Source of the DNA: Sipunculus nudus
Lineage: Eukaryota > Annelida > Sipuncula > Golfingiida > Sipunculidae
Assembly (NCBI GenBank): GCA_026874595.1
Contig: CM049312.1
Span: forward strand, 25,971,956-26,035,955
Direction of reading: 5' to 3'
DNA: 64,000 nt
Shown in pieces: positions 37,501 to 50,180 of this stretch. The position numbers were made by a program, and so were the translations under genes. The notes below the pieces were generated by a model. The model did not search any database. It was not told the DNA's origin and saw only the letters and a list, made by a program, of their open reading frames with translations. Each line of letters opens with the position of its first letter. Within the stretch, counting starts at the first letter, position 1.

Positions 37501-38185
37501 GTTTATATGGTGATACAATATAGTTATTTTTACATTAACAATGACTGCCTATTGTTTCTTCAGGACTTAGAACAAAGAGCATATGTAACAACTAAATATT
37601 TTTATGTGACCCTTGTTAAATCATCTGTTCGGTTCTTGTGTATAATTTTCCCCGGATAGGTAATATTTACATGTTAGCTTAGACCTAAACAAGAACATAA
37701 CTTAACCACTCCATTGAAGCAGCCATATGCCTTTTTGAAAATCATTAATAGGCTAGATTGGACTTACATCTGTTAAAGAGAATACTGTGATCTCGTTCAA
37801 GTATTTCAGATGTTAAAGCAAAGTCTATTCAGATTTTTGTTTTGATTCGCACGCAATGTCTATTTGAGTGGAGAAAATATCTTGTCTCATTTTTCACTCG
37901 TGATATTATGACAATTTGTTACAGTTAGATCTCTGCTCAAGCACATAGCCCCGCATGTAGCACATTGAAAAGCACATATAAAAGTAATGCTTAGAGCCAT
38001 TTTCCCTTTATGGAGCTCACTTGAAGATTTCACATCTATGGGGTTTCTCTCCAGAATCACCGGGGTTCAGTTAGCCGACATGAAGGGGAGGGATATTCAG
38101 ATTTACCAGTCACACGAATGACATTCCGCGTAAATAAAAAGTGTGTACACATGTTTAAGGGATTTCTTATTTGTTAGTTGGCCAT
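34540..38185. other. Non-coding stretch with GC-balanced patches
   Basis: Patches at 34960-35330 (CpG-bearing), 36180-36320 and 36880-37280 are GC-balanced and non-repetitive; frames in them match no family. An RFX-like word GTAACCATGGCAAT sits at 37034-37047. The rest is AT-rich. No gene is supported. Confidence 0.4.

Positions 38186-38186
<1 letters not shown>

Positions 38187-38238
<52 letters not shown>
38187..38238. repeat. Compound microsatellite (TG)n(AG)n
   Basis: Seven TG units pass into about 19 AG units. Confidence 0.95.
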
Positions 38239-38239
<1 letters not shown>

Positions 38240-38240
<1 letters not shown>

Positions 38241-38776
38241 ACCGTAGCTGGTCCGTTTTGGTCACTTTGGCTTGTGGCCAGACAGTTCAAGGATGTCAGG
38301 CCAGGGGCTCATCGCATCGTCCAGTTCCTGAGAAACCACCACACAGTCAAATCAATAAGGAACAAGGGATCCTTCTCCAGGAAAGCTAAGTAATTTACAA
38401 AAGCCACGGAGAATCACTGAATGGCACAGTCTGACCCCGCGGACCGTACGCCCATGGAGCCGCCATTTAAACCCTTTCCTTCATTACTGACAGGAATTGA
38501 GCGGGATGAATACTTCGTTTCGTGTTCTAAACAGCCTTGACGACGCTTATACTGCTTCTCAATCTGTACAAACATGCCGTCCCAAAATTAGGTCAGTCCG
38601 GCAGAGAGCACTTCCGACATATCATTCCCAGGGTCCTTTGGGGCATCAGATATGAATGGTCAGTTTATCGCCCATATAAATGAAAAGGGCATCCAGGGGT
38701 CACTCAGCAGGACTCAGGCAACCATGACTGGAGTTTAACTGATGAACGACCGACTTAAATTAATTGATTCAATTGT
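38240..38776. other. Non-coding stretch, GC-balanced
   Basis: Unique-looking, GC-balanced sequence with no family-matching frame. A CAGGGGCG-type element is inserted at its right edge. Confidence 0.4.
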
Positions 38777-39231
38777 CAGGGGCGTAGTCAGGGGGTGACA
38801 CAGGGGGCCATGGCACCCCTCCCCCACCCACCCCTATCCTTTTTTTGCATTTAATATTAACGACAAACGTTGGAGACACATAAAATGGGTATGAAGATCA
38901 GAGTATGCATGTAATTTTTGAAACATGAAAATATAAGATAAATGTCCATGAAAACAACCAAGTTTCATTTTACTGTACACTTACATCTGCAGGGGAACAA
39001 TTTACACATAAAAAGAGATATATTTCTCAAATTGTCATGGGATTACTAAGAAACAAGAAAATGAATCATGCCTCCCAAAACAAGTGATTAATAAATAATA
39101 ATTTCTCTTGTTTTCATTCTTCAGAGTTCTATACTGATTCTTATTTTTTTAAACACACTTTGGCCGCGGGTACCCTGCAACCCCACAGCCCCCATGGCAC
39201 CCCCTTCCCGTGACCCCTGGCGACGCCCCTG
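38777..39231. mobile_element. CAGGGGCG-type TIR element (hAT-like MITE)
   Basis: The left end starts CAGGGGCGTAGTCAGGGG and the reverse-complemented right end starts CAGGGGCGTCGCCAGGGG. A second GC-rich inverted block further in contains CCATGGCACCCC on the left and GGGGTGCCATGG (reverse-complemented) on the right. The interior is AT-rich and encodes nothing. CAGGGGCG-type termini are typical of hAT-like non-autonomous elements. I found no convincing 8-bp target duplication. Confidence 0.7.
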
Positions 39232-39234
39232 ATA

Positions 39235-39974
39235 GTACAATGCACAATGCATCGGGTGTAATTGCCATTGGCATATTTCCAAAACCTCGGGTTAAGAAAA
39301 TGTTGTAACGTTTGAAATGGAATTGACTAATGAAATATCAATGGTTTGTTTAAAGGAAACATTGAAAAATCGTTTATATAATACTAGTGATATGTGGTGT
39401 GGGTAAATTGATTCTACTGAGCAGCCAGGATATCTAGAGCTGAAAGTGTCGGAGTTAACAAGTGTAAACACTTGAATTATGGAGACTATTATCCGCCCCC
39501 TCCTATATGTACTCATGCCTGGTAATGTCAGTACTGGCCAGGACTCTAGGGGATATTAAATGGACCAGGCCCCGGTACAATTGGATAGTTATGCCAGAGA
39601 ATCGAACATACTACGTTTCCTTAATGACACTTACTGTCAGCTGAGGAAATTGCCTGGCGTAAATGTTTGATGCATCCTCTTAATATTTTTCCGATAAAGA
39701 CGTTTGATTAACCATTTAATTTCGGAATAAGCAGTACTTCTCCATTCCTTGCATTACGACCATATTAATACGTGATTTCCCCAATTCGTGTCATTTCCAG
39801 TTTATACGATTCCTTTTTTTATTATTCACAGTACTCTTCATATGGCAGTAACATTATTATCTGCAGGAGATGGGAAACGACAAAAATGTTATTTCAATGG
39901 ACTGAATGTTACTACTTACATTGAATGGAATAAAATTCAGGACATATTTGGAGGGTAAAGCAATTAAACAATCT

Positions 39975-39975
<1 letters not shown>
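39235..39975. other. Non-coding stretch
   Basis: AT-rich; the 74-codon minus-strand frame at 39292-39516 has no family resemblance. Confidence 0.5.
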
Positions 39976-39977
<2 letters not shown>

Positions 39978-40031
<54 letters not shown>

Positions 40032-40036
40032 TAGAG

Positions 40037-40067
<31 letters not shown>
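39978..40067. repeat. Compound microsatellite (TA)n(GATA)n
   Basis: A long pure TA array is followed by interrupted then regular GATA units, seven or more in a row. Confidence 0.95.
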
Positions 40068-40069
40068 AA

Positions 40070-41137
40070 GTGCGTAATATGTATCCTTATGTGTATATCG
40101 TGTGTGCATATTGCGAAGAATATTGCGCGTAATGCACCAACTCGTTCGTGCGTAAGACCTTAATATAGTCTCGACGGACCTACGTGTTAAATAAAATTAG
40201 TCACCATCTAACGCAGTTAAATAAAGGTAGGGAACCCGTCTAAAAAATAGAGTCGAGTAAGAACTCAATAATTATGTAGAGGCCTCAAGCATTTTGGATA
40301 AGTAGATTCATTCAAAATACATTTTTCCGGGGTACACCTGTTATTGAGTACCAAAACATTCCTGATATGAACTACCTGATGTGGGATACCTTTTTATTAG
40401 TCTCATCCCCTGACTTGAAAAAAAATCGGAGGTGATTTCAGACATGCATAGATCATTAAAATGGCTTTTCTCCTTTTACCACATTGACGACACACACACA
40501 CATATATACAGTTTCCAAATATCAATATTATTCGATATTTTCCTAATCATGCCTTAAACTGATGCTTTAAAGTAAAATTAATACTTCTTTTTCAAATTTA
40601 GACACCTAAACGGGCTGGGATAAAAAAACAGGCTTAAAAGTTGAAGCCGCAACCGTGTCTTAAGAAGTTTAGTAGGAAATGTCCCAGTTGGCCTCATATA
40701 CCCAAGTTCAATGGTCCGTCAAATGAATTGTGCTTGTGTGCTCGATGACTTATTTGTATACGAGAAATATTTCCCGACACCAAAAATAAAGAAGTGCTAA
40801 AAACGGTCATAATAATTAATCATTCAATAACATTTTATCCTCACATCACAACTGTAGGAAGATCAAGTGTCACGTTAAAGGTATCATTGTTTAAGATGAG
40901 CAGCCCTGCAATGTAGTACATGGTTGTGATTGTTCACACCATCTATTCTTCTCTGCTAAACAATAGTAAAGAATCTGTTATTGCTAAGTTGTTTGCTCAT
41001 GAAAGGCACATACAGGATAGACAATTATTATTATAATATTAATTATTAATAAATATATATATATAAAAACACACTTATTTCCTATCAATTTAGTAAACTG
41101 AAAATATCACAATACGTATCGCGATACGCTACCACAT

Positions 41138-41140
<3 letters not shown>
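40070..41140. other. AT-rich non-coding stretch
   Basis: No gene recognised. A perfect 14-bp palindrome, CGTATCGCGATACG, occurs at 41115-41128 next to the TA arrays, and GGCGATACCCAGCCCC follows at about 41208. GATACGATA-type words near a GGGCTGGGTATCG end (minus sense) resemble the ends of a decayed inverted-repeat element. Confidence 0.4.
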
Positions 41141-41187
<47 letters not shown>

Positions 41188-41220
41188 TTATAATAAGAAA
41201 TTTGTTGGCGATACCCAGCC

Positions 41221-41264
<44 letters not shown>
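41141..41264. repeat. TA microsatellites
   Basis: Two TA arrays (41141-41190, interrupted, and 41223-41264, pure) around a short unique segment. Another pure TA array of about 40 bases lies at 41791-41830. Confidence 0.95.
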
Positions 41265-41267
<3 letters not shown>

Positions 41268-41788
41268 AATATATATAATATGACTTTTCACGCACACGCG
41301 CCATGCATACAGACATACGAATTCATTGATCTCTAGTACTGAGTAACAGTATATGTAACAAGAGTAAGTCCAACAATGATAGATTATTCAATCAAGAGCA
41401 CGAAAACCACAGAAGAATAAATTAGATGGATAGCGGGTTACATGTAGAAGTTAAAGGATATTTTCTTTTTTAAAGAACAATGCATCTCTCTTCCACTGGT
41501 ACCTAGACAAAATGTGACATCTGAACAATACAATTCCATCACTCAAGTGTCACGTGGGAATCATAAAACACAGCTTATTATGTTCCTCAAATTTCATGCC
41601 CTCTGAGCCGGATATGGTTAGTTCCCACATTTGTCTGGCGAGCTTGGTTGGGGAGTCATGAGTGTAGGTCCACTTTGCTACTCAAGAGAATAATACGCTG
41701 TGGAAAAGGAAGACCATTTGGATGACTCAGACATAGCATTTCTGATCAATAATATTCGTTGTAACTACATATATTGTAAATTATGATT

Positions 41789-41833
<45 letters not shown>

Positions 41834-41984
41834 ATCACTTACAGACTGACTGACATGTCGTGTGATTTTTGTTTGCAAATATTGGTCAGCATATTTCTTG
41901 TCTGGGGTTTGCTATTTTATACATTGTATATTCATTATATCAGAAGTAGTAATATTTTTTTCTGGAATAGGTAGCACATTTTAC
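41265..41984. other. Non-coding stretch with a TA array
   Basis: Contains the 41791-41830 TA array. The remaining sequence has no recognisable gene; the 63-codon frame at 41862-42053 overlaps the start of a dispersed element and is not supported. Confidence 0.5.
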
Positions 41985-42445
41985 AGGTGCCATTTCACCT
42001 ACCTTTTGAAAAACACTTTATGTGATTTTTGGCTTCCTCTGTGTATATATTAATGATCCAAGGGTAAGTTTGGTTATGAAAAATTCTTATAACATCTCTT
42101 GGAAGGAGGTATGAACTTGTTTATCAACAACATGGTTATAAACACAGCAATGTTAAATGGAAAAAGGTTGTAGGTTGCATTAATCGAAGTAGAAAAATCA
42201 CTTATTGCAAAGCGCCATTGGCAAACCTCTGGCTTATCTGACTTGCTGCCTGATGCCCAAGTTGAATTTGTTTTGATTATTTAGGCGCACCCCCCCCCCC
42301 CCCCTCCCATATTATACAACACGTTGATATAAATGAAACAAGCAGCTTGTATGCGGTGATATTCACGTTTTATGGCCCATTTTCATAAAGCTCCAATAGA
42401 TTACCTTTAGTTTATAAAGGTCACACAGGTGATTGGGCCCCTTTA
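41985..42445 (+). mobile_element. Dispersed element family A, copy with C15 run
   Basis: Closely collinear with 63530-63980. Shared blocks include TTTATGTGATTT-TGGCTTCC then TCTGTGTATATATTAATG, a TTCTTATAA block, GTAGGTTGCAT, GCAAA-C-CTCTGGCTTATCT, GACTTGCTGCC-GATG, a poly-C run (15 C here, 42290-42304), then CATATTATA, and the end TTAGTTTATA-AGGTCACACAGGTGATTG followed by GGCCCCTTTAAA. It has no coding capacity. The family's ends (TAAAGGGCC left in the other copy, GGCCCCTTTA right) look like short inverted repeats, so a MITE is the best guess. Confidence 0.65.
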
Positions 42446-42519
42446 AACCATTGTATGCAAGCTTTAACTAGTGACAGATTGCATAAAATTGGCGAAATAA
42501 AGGTCATTCTTGATTTACT

Positions 42520-43440
42520 TCAACAGGAAGTTGCCTAGCTAAAGCTAATGACAATTCGCAAGTTGGCCAGGTAAAGCTCTCGGTGGCTTGGCCCCCTCCG
42601 AGAGTCGTCCAGCCTTTAAAGGCTCATGACAGGATCTCTACCTTCGGAGGTTGGTTTAGCGTAAGCTCTACCGCAGGAAGTTGGCCAGCTTTAACTTAAG
42701 ACAGGTTGTCTACCGCAGTAAAGACTTTACGTGGCCAGCTTAAGTTCCTGACAGATTGTCTACCTCAGCTCGTATCAGGTCGTCTATCACTGGAAGTCTG
42801 CAAGCTTAAGCTTATGACAGGTTGTCTACATCAGGAAGTTTTCTAGCTTAAGCTTATGACAGATTTTCTACATCAGGAAGTCTGCCAGTATAAGCTCACG
42901 ACAGGTTGTCTACATCAGAAAGTTTTCCAGCCTAAGCTCATGACAGGTTGTCAACATCAGGAAGTTTGCCAGCTTAAGCTAATGGCAGGTTGTCTACATC
43001 AGGAAGTTTGCCATTTTAAGCTTATGACAGGTTGTCTACATCAGGAAGTTGGCCAGCTTAAGCTCGTGATAGGTTTTCAACATCAGGAAGTTTGCCATTT
43101 TAAGCTTATGACAGGTTGTCTACATCAGGAAGTTGGCCAGCTTAAGCCCGTGATAGGTTTTCAACATCAGGAAGTTTGCCAGCTTAAGCTCATGACAGTT
43201 TGTCTACCGCATGAGTAGACCAGTTGAAGCTCATGACTATTTGTCTACCACATGAAGTTTGGCACCTTAAGCTCACTACAGGTTGTCTACCTAAGAAAGC
43301 CTTACAGCTTAAGCTCACGACACGTTGTCTACCTTAGAAGGTCTGCTAGCTTAAGCCCATGACAGGTTGTCTACCGCATGAAGTTGGCCAGCTTACGCTC
43401 ATGACAGGTTGTCTACATAAGAAGTCTGCTAGCTTAAGTT
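42520..43440 (+). repeat. 42-bp minisatellite (about 20 degenerate copies)
   Basis: Tandem units of the form CATCAGGAAGTTTGCCAGCT followed by TAAGCTCATGACAGGTTGTCTA, exact period 42 in the centre (about 42790-43200) and more divergent towards both edges. Because 42 is a multiple of three, one plus-strand frame (42856-43218) stays open as a 14-residue repeat (variants of HQEVCQLKLMTGCL). I see no start context, splice sites or flanking coding sequence that would make this a gene, so the open frame is most likely a by-product of the period. Confidence 0.9.
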
Positions 43441-43617
43441 GTACAGCTGGTGGCTTTCGAATAAGATAGAAGGAAAATCCACAAATGCATCATTTTTCTA
43501 AGCAGTGTATTTTAACATATTATCATAGTCCATTAACAGATTAGTACAGTTTTTATTAAGTAATTCGTATTCAACGAGTAAAACCATGTTAATATCTCTG
43601 TCTCTGTCCATGTACAG

Positions 43618-43804
43618 TGTTGCCAAAGATGAAGCCATCAATTTACGTCATATTGTTCTTCTGCCACTACTCAATAGAAACACTCCCTTTCTGGAACCAA
43701 ACCAAGCCTGGATGATAAACGATGCCTTAAATAGATGTCATATTGAGTCTGAACTTAAAGCACAAAACTTAATCCATCAGGCTTTTAATTCTGTACCTAT
43801 CTGA
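43618..43804 (+). CDS. Candidate terminal coding exon, unknown protein
   Basis: A pyrimidine-rich tract (TCTCTGTCTCTGTCCATGTACAG) ending in CAG at 43617 looks like a good 3' splice site. It is followed by 62 codons with varied, protein-like composition (SVAKDEAINLRHIV... ...HQAFNSVPI) ending in a TGA at 43802-43804. An AATAAA occurs about 180 bases downstream (near 43985). The residues do not match a family I recognise. No partner exon was found upstream, where a minisatellite occupies the preceding 900 bases. It could be a true last exon, a processed relic or chance. Confidence 0.25.
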
Positions 43805-43809
43805 AAGTT

Positions 43810-46800
43810 CAGGAAAGGTTTCTGTTTGCCTATTATGGTTATAAAAACAATTTCCAGTAATGGAAAGCCGGAGGCTCCGACCTTCGTTTCTAAACGAGCT
43901 TTCGGCACAGACATTGAAAATATATAAACTTATTTATAAAATATCGGAAATATGACTGTCACGATATCACTGACACACACCATTAAATAAAATAAATGGT
44001 TCCCCCGAAGGGCTGGCTGACTGAGTAATAATTGTTGTATGTAACCGTTGTTGATCCTTCCGTCGCCATAACAGCGTGTTTCTTACGTTTATTTTCTACT
44101 CGGCTTTAACAAATGAAAAACCTGTGAAAAAAAGAAACATTTAATGGCATTCTACATGAATATGAAAATTACACTACATTGTGGATCGACATAAAATAAT
44201 ACTAATTATCATTAATGTAAGGCTTAATTGCCTCCCTCCATTCCTCGTTCTCTGAACAAACATTAAACTATAGAAATATGCATTACAAGGGGTACAAGCC
44301 TCCGCCTTGTGGATTTTCACTTATTAGGCCAATATTCTCAGGTCCATTCGTGCATAAATGACTCTACAAGAACGGGAATGAACGTTCCCTCCTGGCGGAC
44401 GCAATTATATTCCTTCTTTAAAATGGCTGATTTAACTCTGTCAGTCACATAAGATCTGTACCCAGGGAACAACAGTCATTGATTTAATATCTTTACCAGA
44501 AATCCGCATTCTGAGGAATGCAAACCTACGCCATGTGGGGTTGCCTATTGTTGGATGCTCTTCAATCCGTGTTTTACATTCACTTATTCGGCCCGTATTC
44601 CCCGGTTCATTCGTACATAAGTGACTGTATAGATTTGTGAATATTTCTTGAAGGGGCCTTATCAAGTATGAATTGTTGAATTAACACGAAAAATTGCGTT
44701 CTTTCTTTTGAATAAATTGATACCTGAAACCGTGTGCTGACATGTTTTGCCTGGAAACGTTTGTATATATAAAACAACAATGAAATGATTGTTTGAAAGG
44801 TATAATTGTGCTCTTGATTATGTCCCTTTGATGACGCTCCTGAATCCGGATCATATCCAGATTAAGACTAAAATATAATTGATTCTTCATTGGCCCATTC
44901 AAGAAATACCCTTTATTTTCCAAGAAATTGTGTGAATAATTGCTTATGTTATTTTGTAAACAAACACTCACATGCACACATAAACACATGCACCCATAAG
45001 GGGACGGAGGAGCCAAAGAACTACCGACCTTGGAAATCTATCAGTCCTTCTGAATCCGGTAATTTGACATTTTTGTTATTATCAGATTGTCTCCCTGCAG
45101 TAGAAGAGTGAATGAACCTCATTACTGCACGACGTTTATCTCAGTTGCGAGGCCGTCTATCCAGTCCCGTTAATCGTCAGTAATTCAAGGTAACAAACAG
45201 GGTTTATACGTCCTTCAGCACGACTCAAGATCCAGGATAAACGTGTTGTGATTCAATGACCTTGCCGTCTAAGAAGCCCGTCTTCACTAACTGATGAATG
45301 CCGAGGTGTCCTTCGCAAGATTTTTCCTCTTGAAATAAACGGCACTTTAAGGTATTGAAAAAACATGAGAAGCGGATCGGGGGGGGGGGGGTTGAGGGGT
45401 CCTTTTTTTAGCCACCGCAACGCTTTTAAGAGTTTCAGACCAACTTTTTCGTCCTGGATCCCCCTTTTCAGGACCTGTGGACCTTTTTTTAGGCTCTGTC
45501 ATTAGTCTTTTGGACTCCGCCCCCTTTCCTGACTCCTGGAATCTGCATAAATGAAATCTATACTTGACGTTTTCCAAATAAGCATTTCTAAAAGATTTCT
45601 CTGGTAAAAAGCTCTTACCTGATTTGTCTTTACTAAGAGTCGGTGGTAAGGGATACATTTAATGGGTGGTAGGGAATATAAATACTCAAATAAAAATACT
45701 TGGCCCAAAATTGTAACTTGCTATTGATAGATGAAGTAAAGAATGGATGGCTGAGCAAATCACACGTAAACAACTGACTGTCTACTTACGTTTATTTTTT
45801 ACAGAGTGATACTTCATATGTTGTGGTTAGTTGATGTTTACTCCGACTTAAGAGCTTTTTTTAAAAAAAACGTTAAACTGTTAAAAGGAGGATTTACACA
45901 AATATGAAGGCAGGTGTGCACATAAAGCTCCTTTTACGACACCTAGCTTTGTGGGCGATATTTTAAGCTGCTTTCTGGGGGAGGGATCGTCGTGCAGGCG
46001 TAAAAATCAGAACATGTTCTTAAATTTCTGAAATCATACACTATTACTTATATAATTGATTAAATGTTATATTGTCCGACGTTTTCGTTGAATGAGCCAG
46101 TGGGACAGATTTACATAGTATAGGTCATACTAATATCAGTGTCATTTTGCCCCTCTTACACAGGAGAGTCTATCGACTGTTTAAGAGTGGCATAACCTCT
46201 ATTGCCGAGAACAGCACAGTAAATCTTGGTAACAATACACATATTTTCGTCACTTTAGACAATGCCTTTTTAAAACCAGACCAGCCATGATATATGTTTA
46301 TGTAGTGTTTAACATAAATTGCATGTGCGAAAAAAAACTCCATGGTAAATCTCCTTGCATATTTGTTTAATTGCTGATTGTATACAGGCATGACTCGCAT
46401 GGAATATGTGACTGTCAGACAAGTCGTGCGATGTAAAGGGAATGATGCCGGTTACCACAGGGATGGGGTATAAACAATACAAAGTAGGCTATCAGTCCAA
46501 TATAAATGTCTGCTAAGTCGGGTATTGGTGGCTACGTTAATGTCTTTATGTTCATTTTCTTAAATAAAACTGAAAAATTGAATTAACAAAAGATACAAAA
46601 GGCTACATAGTAGCATTCAAACATCTCTCATGACAGGAGTAATGTTTAATTGTTCAGATTTAAAACACAATAATGCGATGAGAATCTCTTAAACTGTTGA
46701 TTCTCTATATATTAAAAAGCCCGTTAATATGTAAATATGAAACAAGAAACGTCTGGGGGTTTACTGTAACAATTTCATATAAAGCTAAGTAAAGTTTAAT

Positions 46801-46855
46801 AGATAAAGTTCATGGATAAAAATAGAGGAGGGAAGAAGAGGAAAACTGTAAGCTT
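43810..46855. other. Non-coding stretch with a G13 run
   Basis: No gene is supported. Notable content: a 13-base G run at 45379-45391 followed by GTTGAGGGGTCC, and a 45440-45540 segment with GGATCCCCC and GGACCT words that may be a decayed inverted-repeat element. Two similar blocks occur about 230 bases apart: CTTATTAGGCC-ATATTC-C-GGTCCATTCGTGCATAAATGACT at 44320-44362 and CTTATTCGGCCCGTATTCCCC-GGTTCATTCGTACATAAGTGACT at 44582-44625. They indicate a local duplication. Confidence 0.45.
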
Positions 46856-46860
46856 TCGGA

Positions 46861-47345
46861 AGTTCTTGATGTAAGCCGTGATGCTACATAAAACAAGGGC
46901 AAACAGTTCTTGATATAAGCCGTGGTGCTACATAAAACAAGAGCCAACAGTTTTTGATGTAAGCCGTGGTGCTACATAAAACAAGAGCAAACAGTTCTTG
47001 ATATAAGCCGTGGTGCTACATACAACAAGAGCAAACAGTTCTTGATGTAAGCCGTGGTGCTACATAAAACAAGAGCCAACAGTTCTTGATGTAAGCCTTG
47101 GTGCTACATAAAACAAGAGCCAACAGTTCTTGGTGTAAGCCGTGGTGCAACATAAAACAAGAGCCAACAGTTCTTGATGTAAGCCGTGGTGCTTCATAAA
47201 ACAAGAGCCAACAGTTCTTGATGTAAGCCGTGGTGCTACATAAAACAAGAGCAAACAGTTCTTGATGTAAGCCGTGGTGCTACATAAAACAAGAGCAAAC
47301 AGTTCTTGATGTAAGCCGTGGTGCTACATAAAACAGCAGTCAACA
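46861..47345. repeat. 44-bp minisatellite (11 copies, highly uniform)
   Basis: Tandem units of AGTTCTTGATGTAAGCCGTG followed by GTGCTACATAAAACAAGAGCCAAC, period 44, about eleven copies. Most units differ at only one or two positions (GAGCAAAC versus GAGCCAAC, GATATAAG versus GATGTAAG). The uniformity suggests recent expansion. Minus-strand frames through it are by-products. Confidence 0.95.
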
Positions 47346-47349
47346 GTAT

Positions 47350-50180
47350 TAGGCTAGGCCTTTAACTGAATATACGGTGCTCTCGAGAATTTAAATCAGC
47401 TTATATAGAAATAGAATTTATTTAAAGGTCAAAGGGTAATTTCCTCATCCAATTCTGTGTCTGGCTCTGATAAACTGTAACATATACAATCCGGCCTCTG
47501 CCTCGTCAAGTAGCCGGGTTATTAAGTCTACGGATCAGATAAGTATTCCCAAACCAGCTGTTTTGCCTCCCTGTCAGGTTTATTCCGGAGGGGATGCCCG
47601 CTTCGACCGATGTTCCCTGATTTAAAGGAGACATCAAGTCGACTGCTTTATAGCCTTGCGAGGTCACATCCAGATTTCCTTTTCAAATGTCTGCCCTGTT
47701 GCAGCCTTTATGGGAAAACAAATGATGTGCCCAATGTGAGATGGTCCTAAAAAGTCAGGTGGACTGATCGAAGTAAAGACTGTCTGTTATTTTTAATCCT
47801 TATGAAACCAATAAGAATCAAGCCGTCAGTTCGAAATGCTTTGCTACTGTTCATGTTTCTGCTCAGGAATAGGTTTTCTTTTAAAATATCATGATGCCTT
47901 ATTGAGGATAAGAGGTAACTTTTTCACTGTCTTGTTTATAAAACGTGATGGAAATGGAAAATATATTGCTTATAAGAAGAGGAAATACCATTGTACATGA
48001 AAACAAATGCAAGAAATTGAACTTTCTTACATACAGCAATAACCAGCCAATTTTAAATATATAATTAATGGGTCTAGAGTGTTGCTTTATATCAGGAAGT
48101 AGTTAACACATAGGCAATTGAATAATTAATAAAGGTATGTTCATGATGCAAGCAGATATATGTGATAAACGCTGTAATGTATAATCAATGTAAAGGAATG
48201 CTAATTTATATGTACAAATACTGGTAAATTTTATGATTATCATACATACACCAATGGGGAATGTGTTGTGATTAATTATAAAATGGATGTTTTTAAGTTT
48301 TACTGCAACAGGAGGTATATTGGAAATATAATCACTGATCTGGGTCTGTATGTGGAAGTCTTCATCATAAATTAACTGTAAGATAGGTATTGTTGTATAC
48401 CATTACAACTGGTTTGTCTCGTGAATGTACCTTTTTTCAGTTTAAAAGAATGTAACAGTGATATCATAAAGACATGTATGTTTCACTTCATAATCACTAG
48501 ATGACATGTAATAAAGAGAAACTTAAATCTTGTGAAAATAATAATAATCAATAGGGTATATTATATACTCATTGGTGTGCTTGGTCTGCCATTTTGGCAA
48601 TGGTTATTCTTTGGGAAAAAAATGTTAGTTTTCTCTTATACTTATAAGTAAATAAACATCCACTATGACAGGATTTATTGAATGGTGATTTATTCATACT
48701 TAGAATATGATATTTCTTAATTTTAAGATGATATTGGGATATCTTGATTAATATGCAACAGGGAATCAGCAGTTTTTTTTCCTTTTTCTTTTTGTATTCA
48801 CAGCTAGTAAGTTACATGTTTAAATAATGCAGTCAGACATTTGATGATTAGAATAAATTAGATCAAGTCATATATAGAACCCTAGGGTCAGGTGAAGTTA
48901 ACTTTATCCTTGGTAATTAATAAATAGATATAGTACACAGGTAGCTACGTTTAGGTATACATTAAGTGCAATATTACAGGGTGCAGGTGTATAACAGATC
49001 TGTAAATTTTATGAATTAGTCATATTTTTTGTTTTATTGAATGTGTTATGATGTCAAACATCATATCGCACCTGTGCCAGATGTGTGTTGTTTCTTAATT
49101 TACATCTATTTAAAAAAATGATTCTGTTCCTGTACCAATAAAATTTAATTAACAAAAAAAAAACTTTTACATCTATTTCTGGTCCGTAGCTTGTAGGTTG
49201 CATTATTTGTCTGATGACCATGACCATAGTCAATTGATGAAATAACTGTCCTATTTAAAAAAAAACAATCACAGCTTTCAGGGTTTCCGTCAGCATAACT
49301 TGAATAATCAAATATATAGAATAGTCACAAAATGATAAAATGCGTTTAACAGTTAAAGGCAATTCAGGCGACGCCCTCAATTTATTGACTGCATGGGAGA
49401 CGCTAACACTGTGAATGTCCCTGTCACACCTTGACGATTTAACCAGTGTATGCCGACGTATTAAAATTTCTCTAAAACGCTGGAATAGGCTGAAATATCG
49501 ATTTTTTTTATTTTTGGCGTATACATATTGTATTCAAAACGAGTTGGACGTATACATAACGTATTAGTAACTTATACAGAACATTTAAATAAGTTATAGA
49601 TAACGTATATCCCAACGAATGCTTCGCGTGTCTAACTTATGCGTAGAGTGTCGTACGCTCCCGAGGCAGCGGAAACCTTGCGCATCGAAAAAAAGAATCT
49701 TTATTTCTGAATTCTAAAGCGTCAACTACTAGTCTTCGTCCCACAGTAGTTAGAGGACTTAAAAGTAGCCTTGACAGGTCGTGGTAAACCTCCACTGATA
49801 TTTCAGTATAACCCGGTTCTGACACTACAAGCAGCAAGGTGGTGTCATCGTGTATGACTTATATTGCCAAATCACTATAAAAACGTCCCGCTAATGGACT
49901 ATTGTCAGGTTTCTGTGAAAGCTCACTTTAACAAACCTGAAAATCTGCCATCTTGCAGGAAAAAATACCCAGCCATCCTCGTGCCTTATTGGCAGTCTGT
50001 CAAGACGTCGCCTATTTTACCATCAACGGCCTTGTAAAGTGTCCAAGCTCACCATATGTTATCCTGGAACCGCCATTACGAAGGGACTACACAGAAACGC
50101 GTCACATGTGTTATTAGAAATGGTTAAAGTGGGACAGTCCTAATAAAATGACTTTATTCATGTTTAATTATACTAATTTT
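47350..50180. other. Non-coding stretch
   Basis: The segment 47440-47720 is GC-balanced and unique-looking and could be a conserved non-coding element. From 47800 to 49300 the sequence is AT-rich and featureless. The 66-codon minus-strand frame at 49637-49837 is not supported. Confidence 0.45.

Noticed and set aside
28754-47345. CRISPR array interpretation of the 22-, 42- and 44-bp tandem repeats
   Set aside because: Units are directly abutting with no unique spacers, and the DNA is eukaryotic; these are minisatellites.
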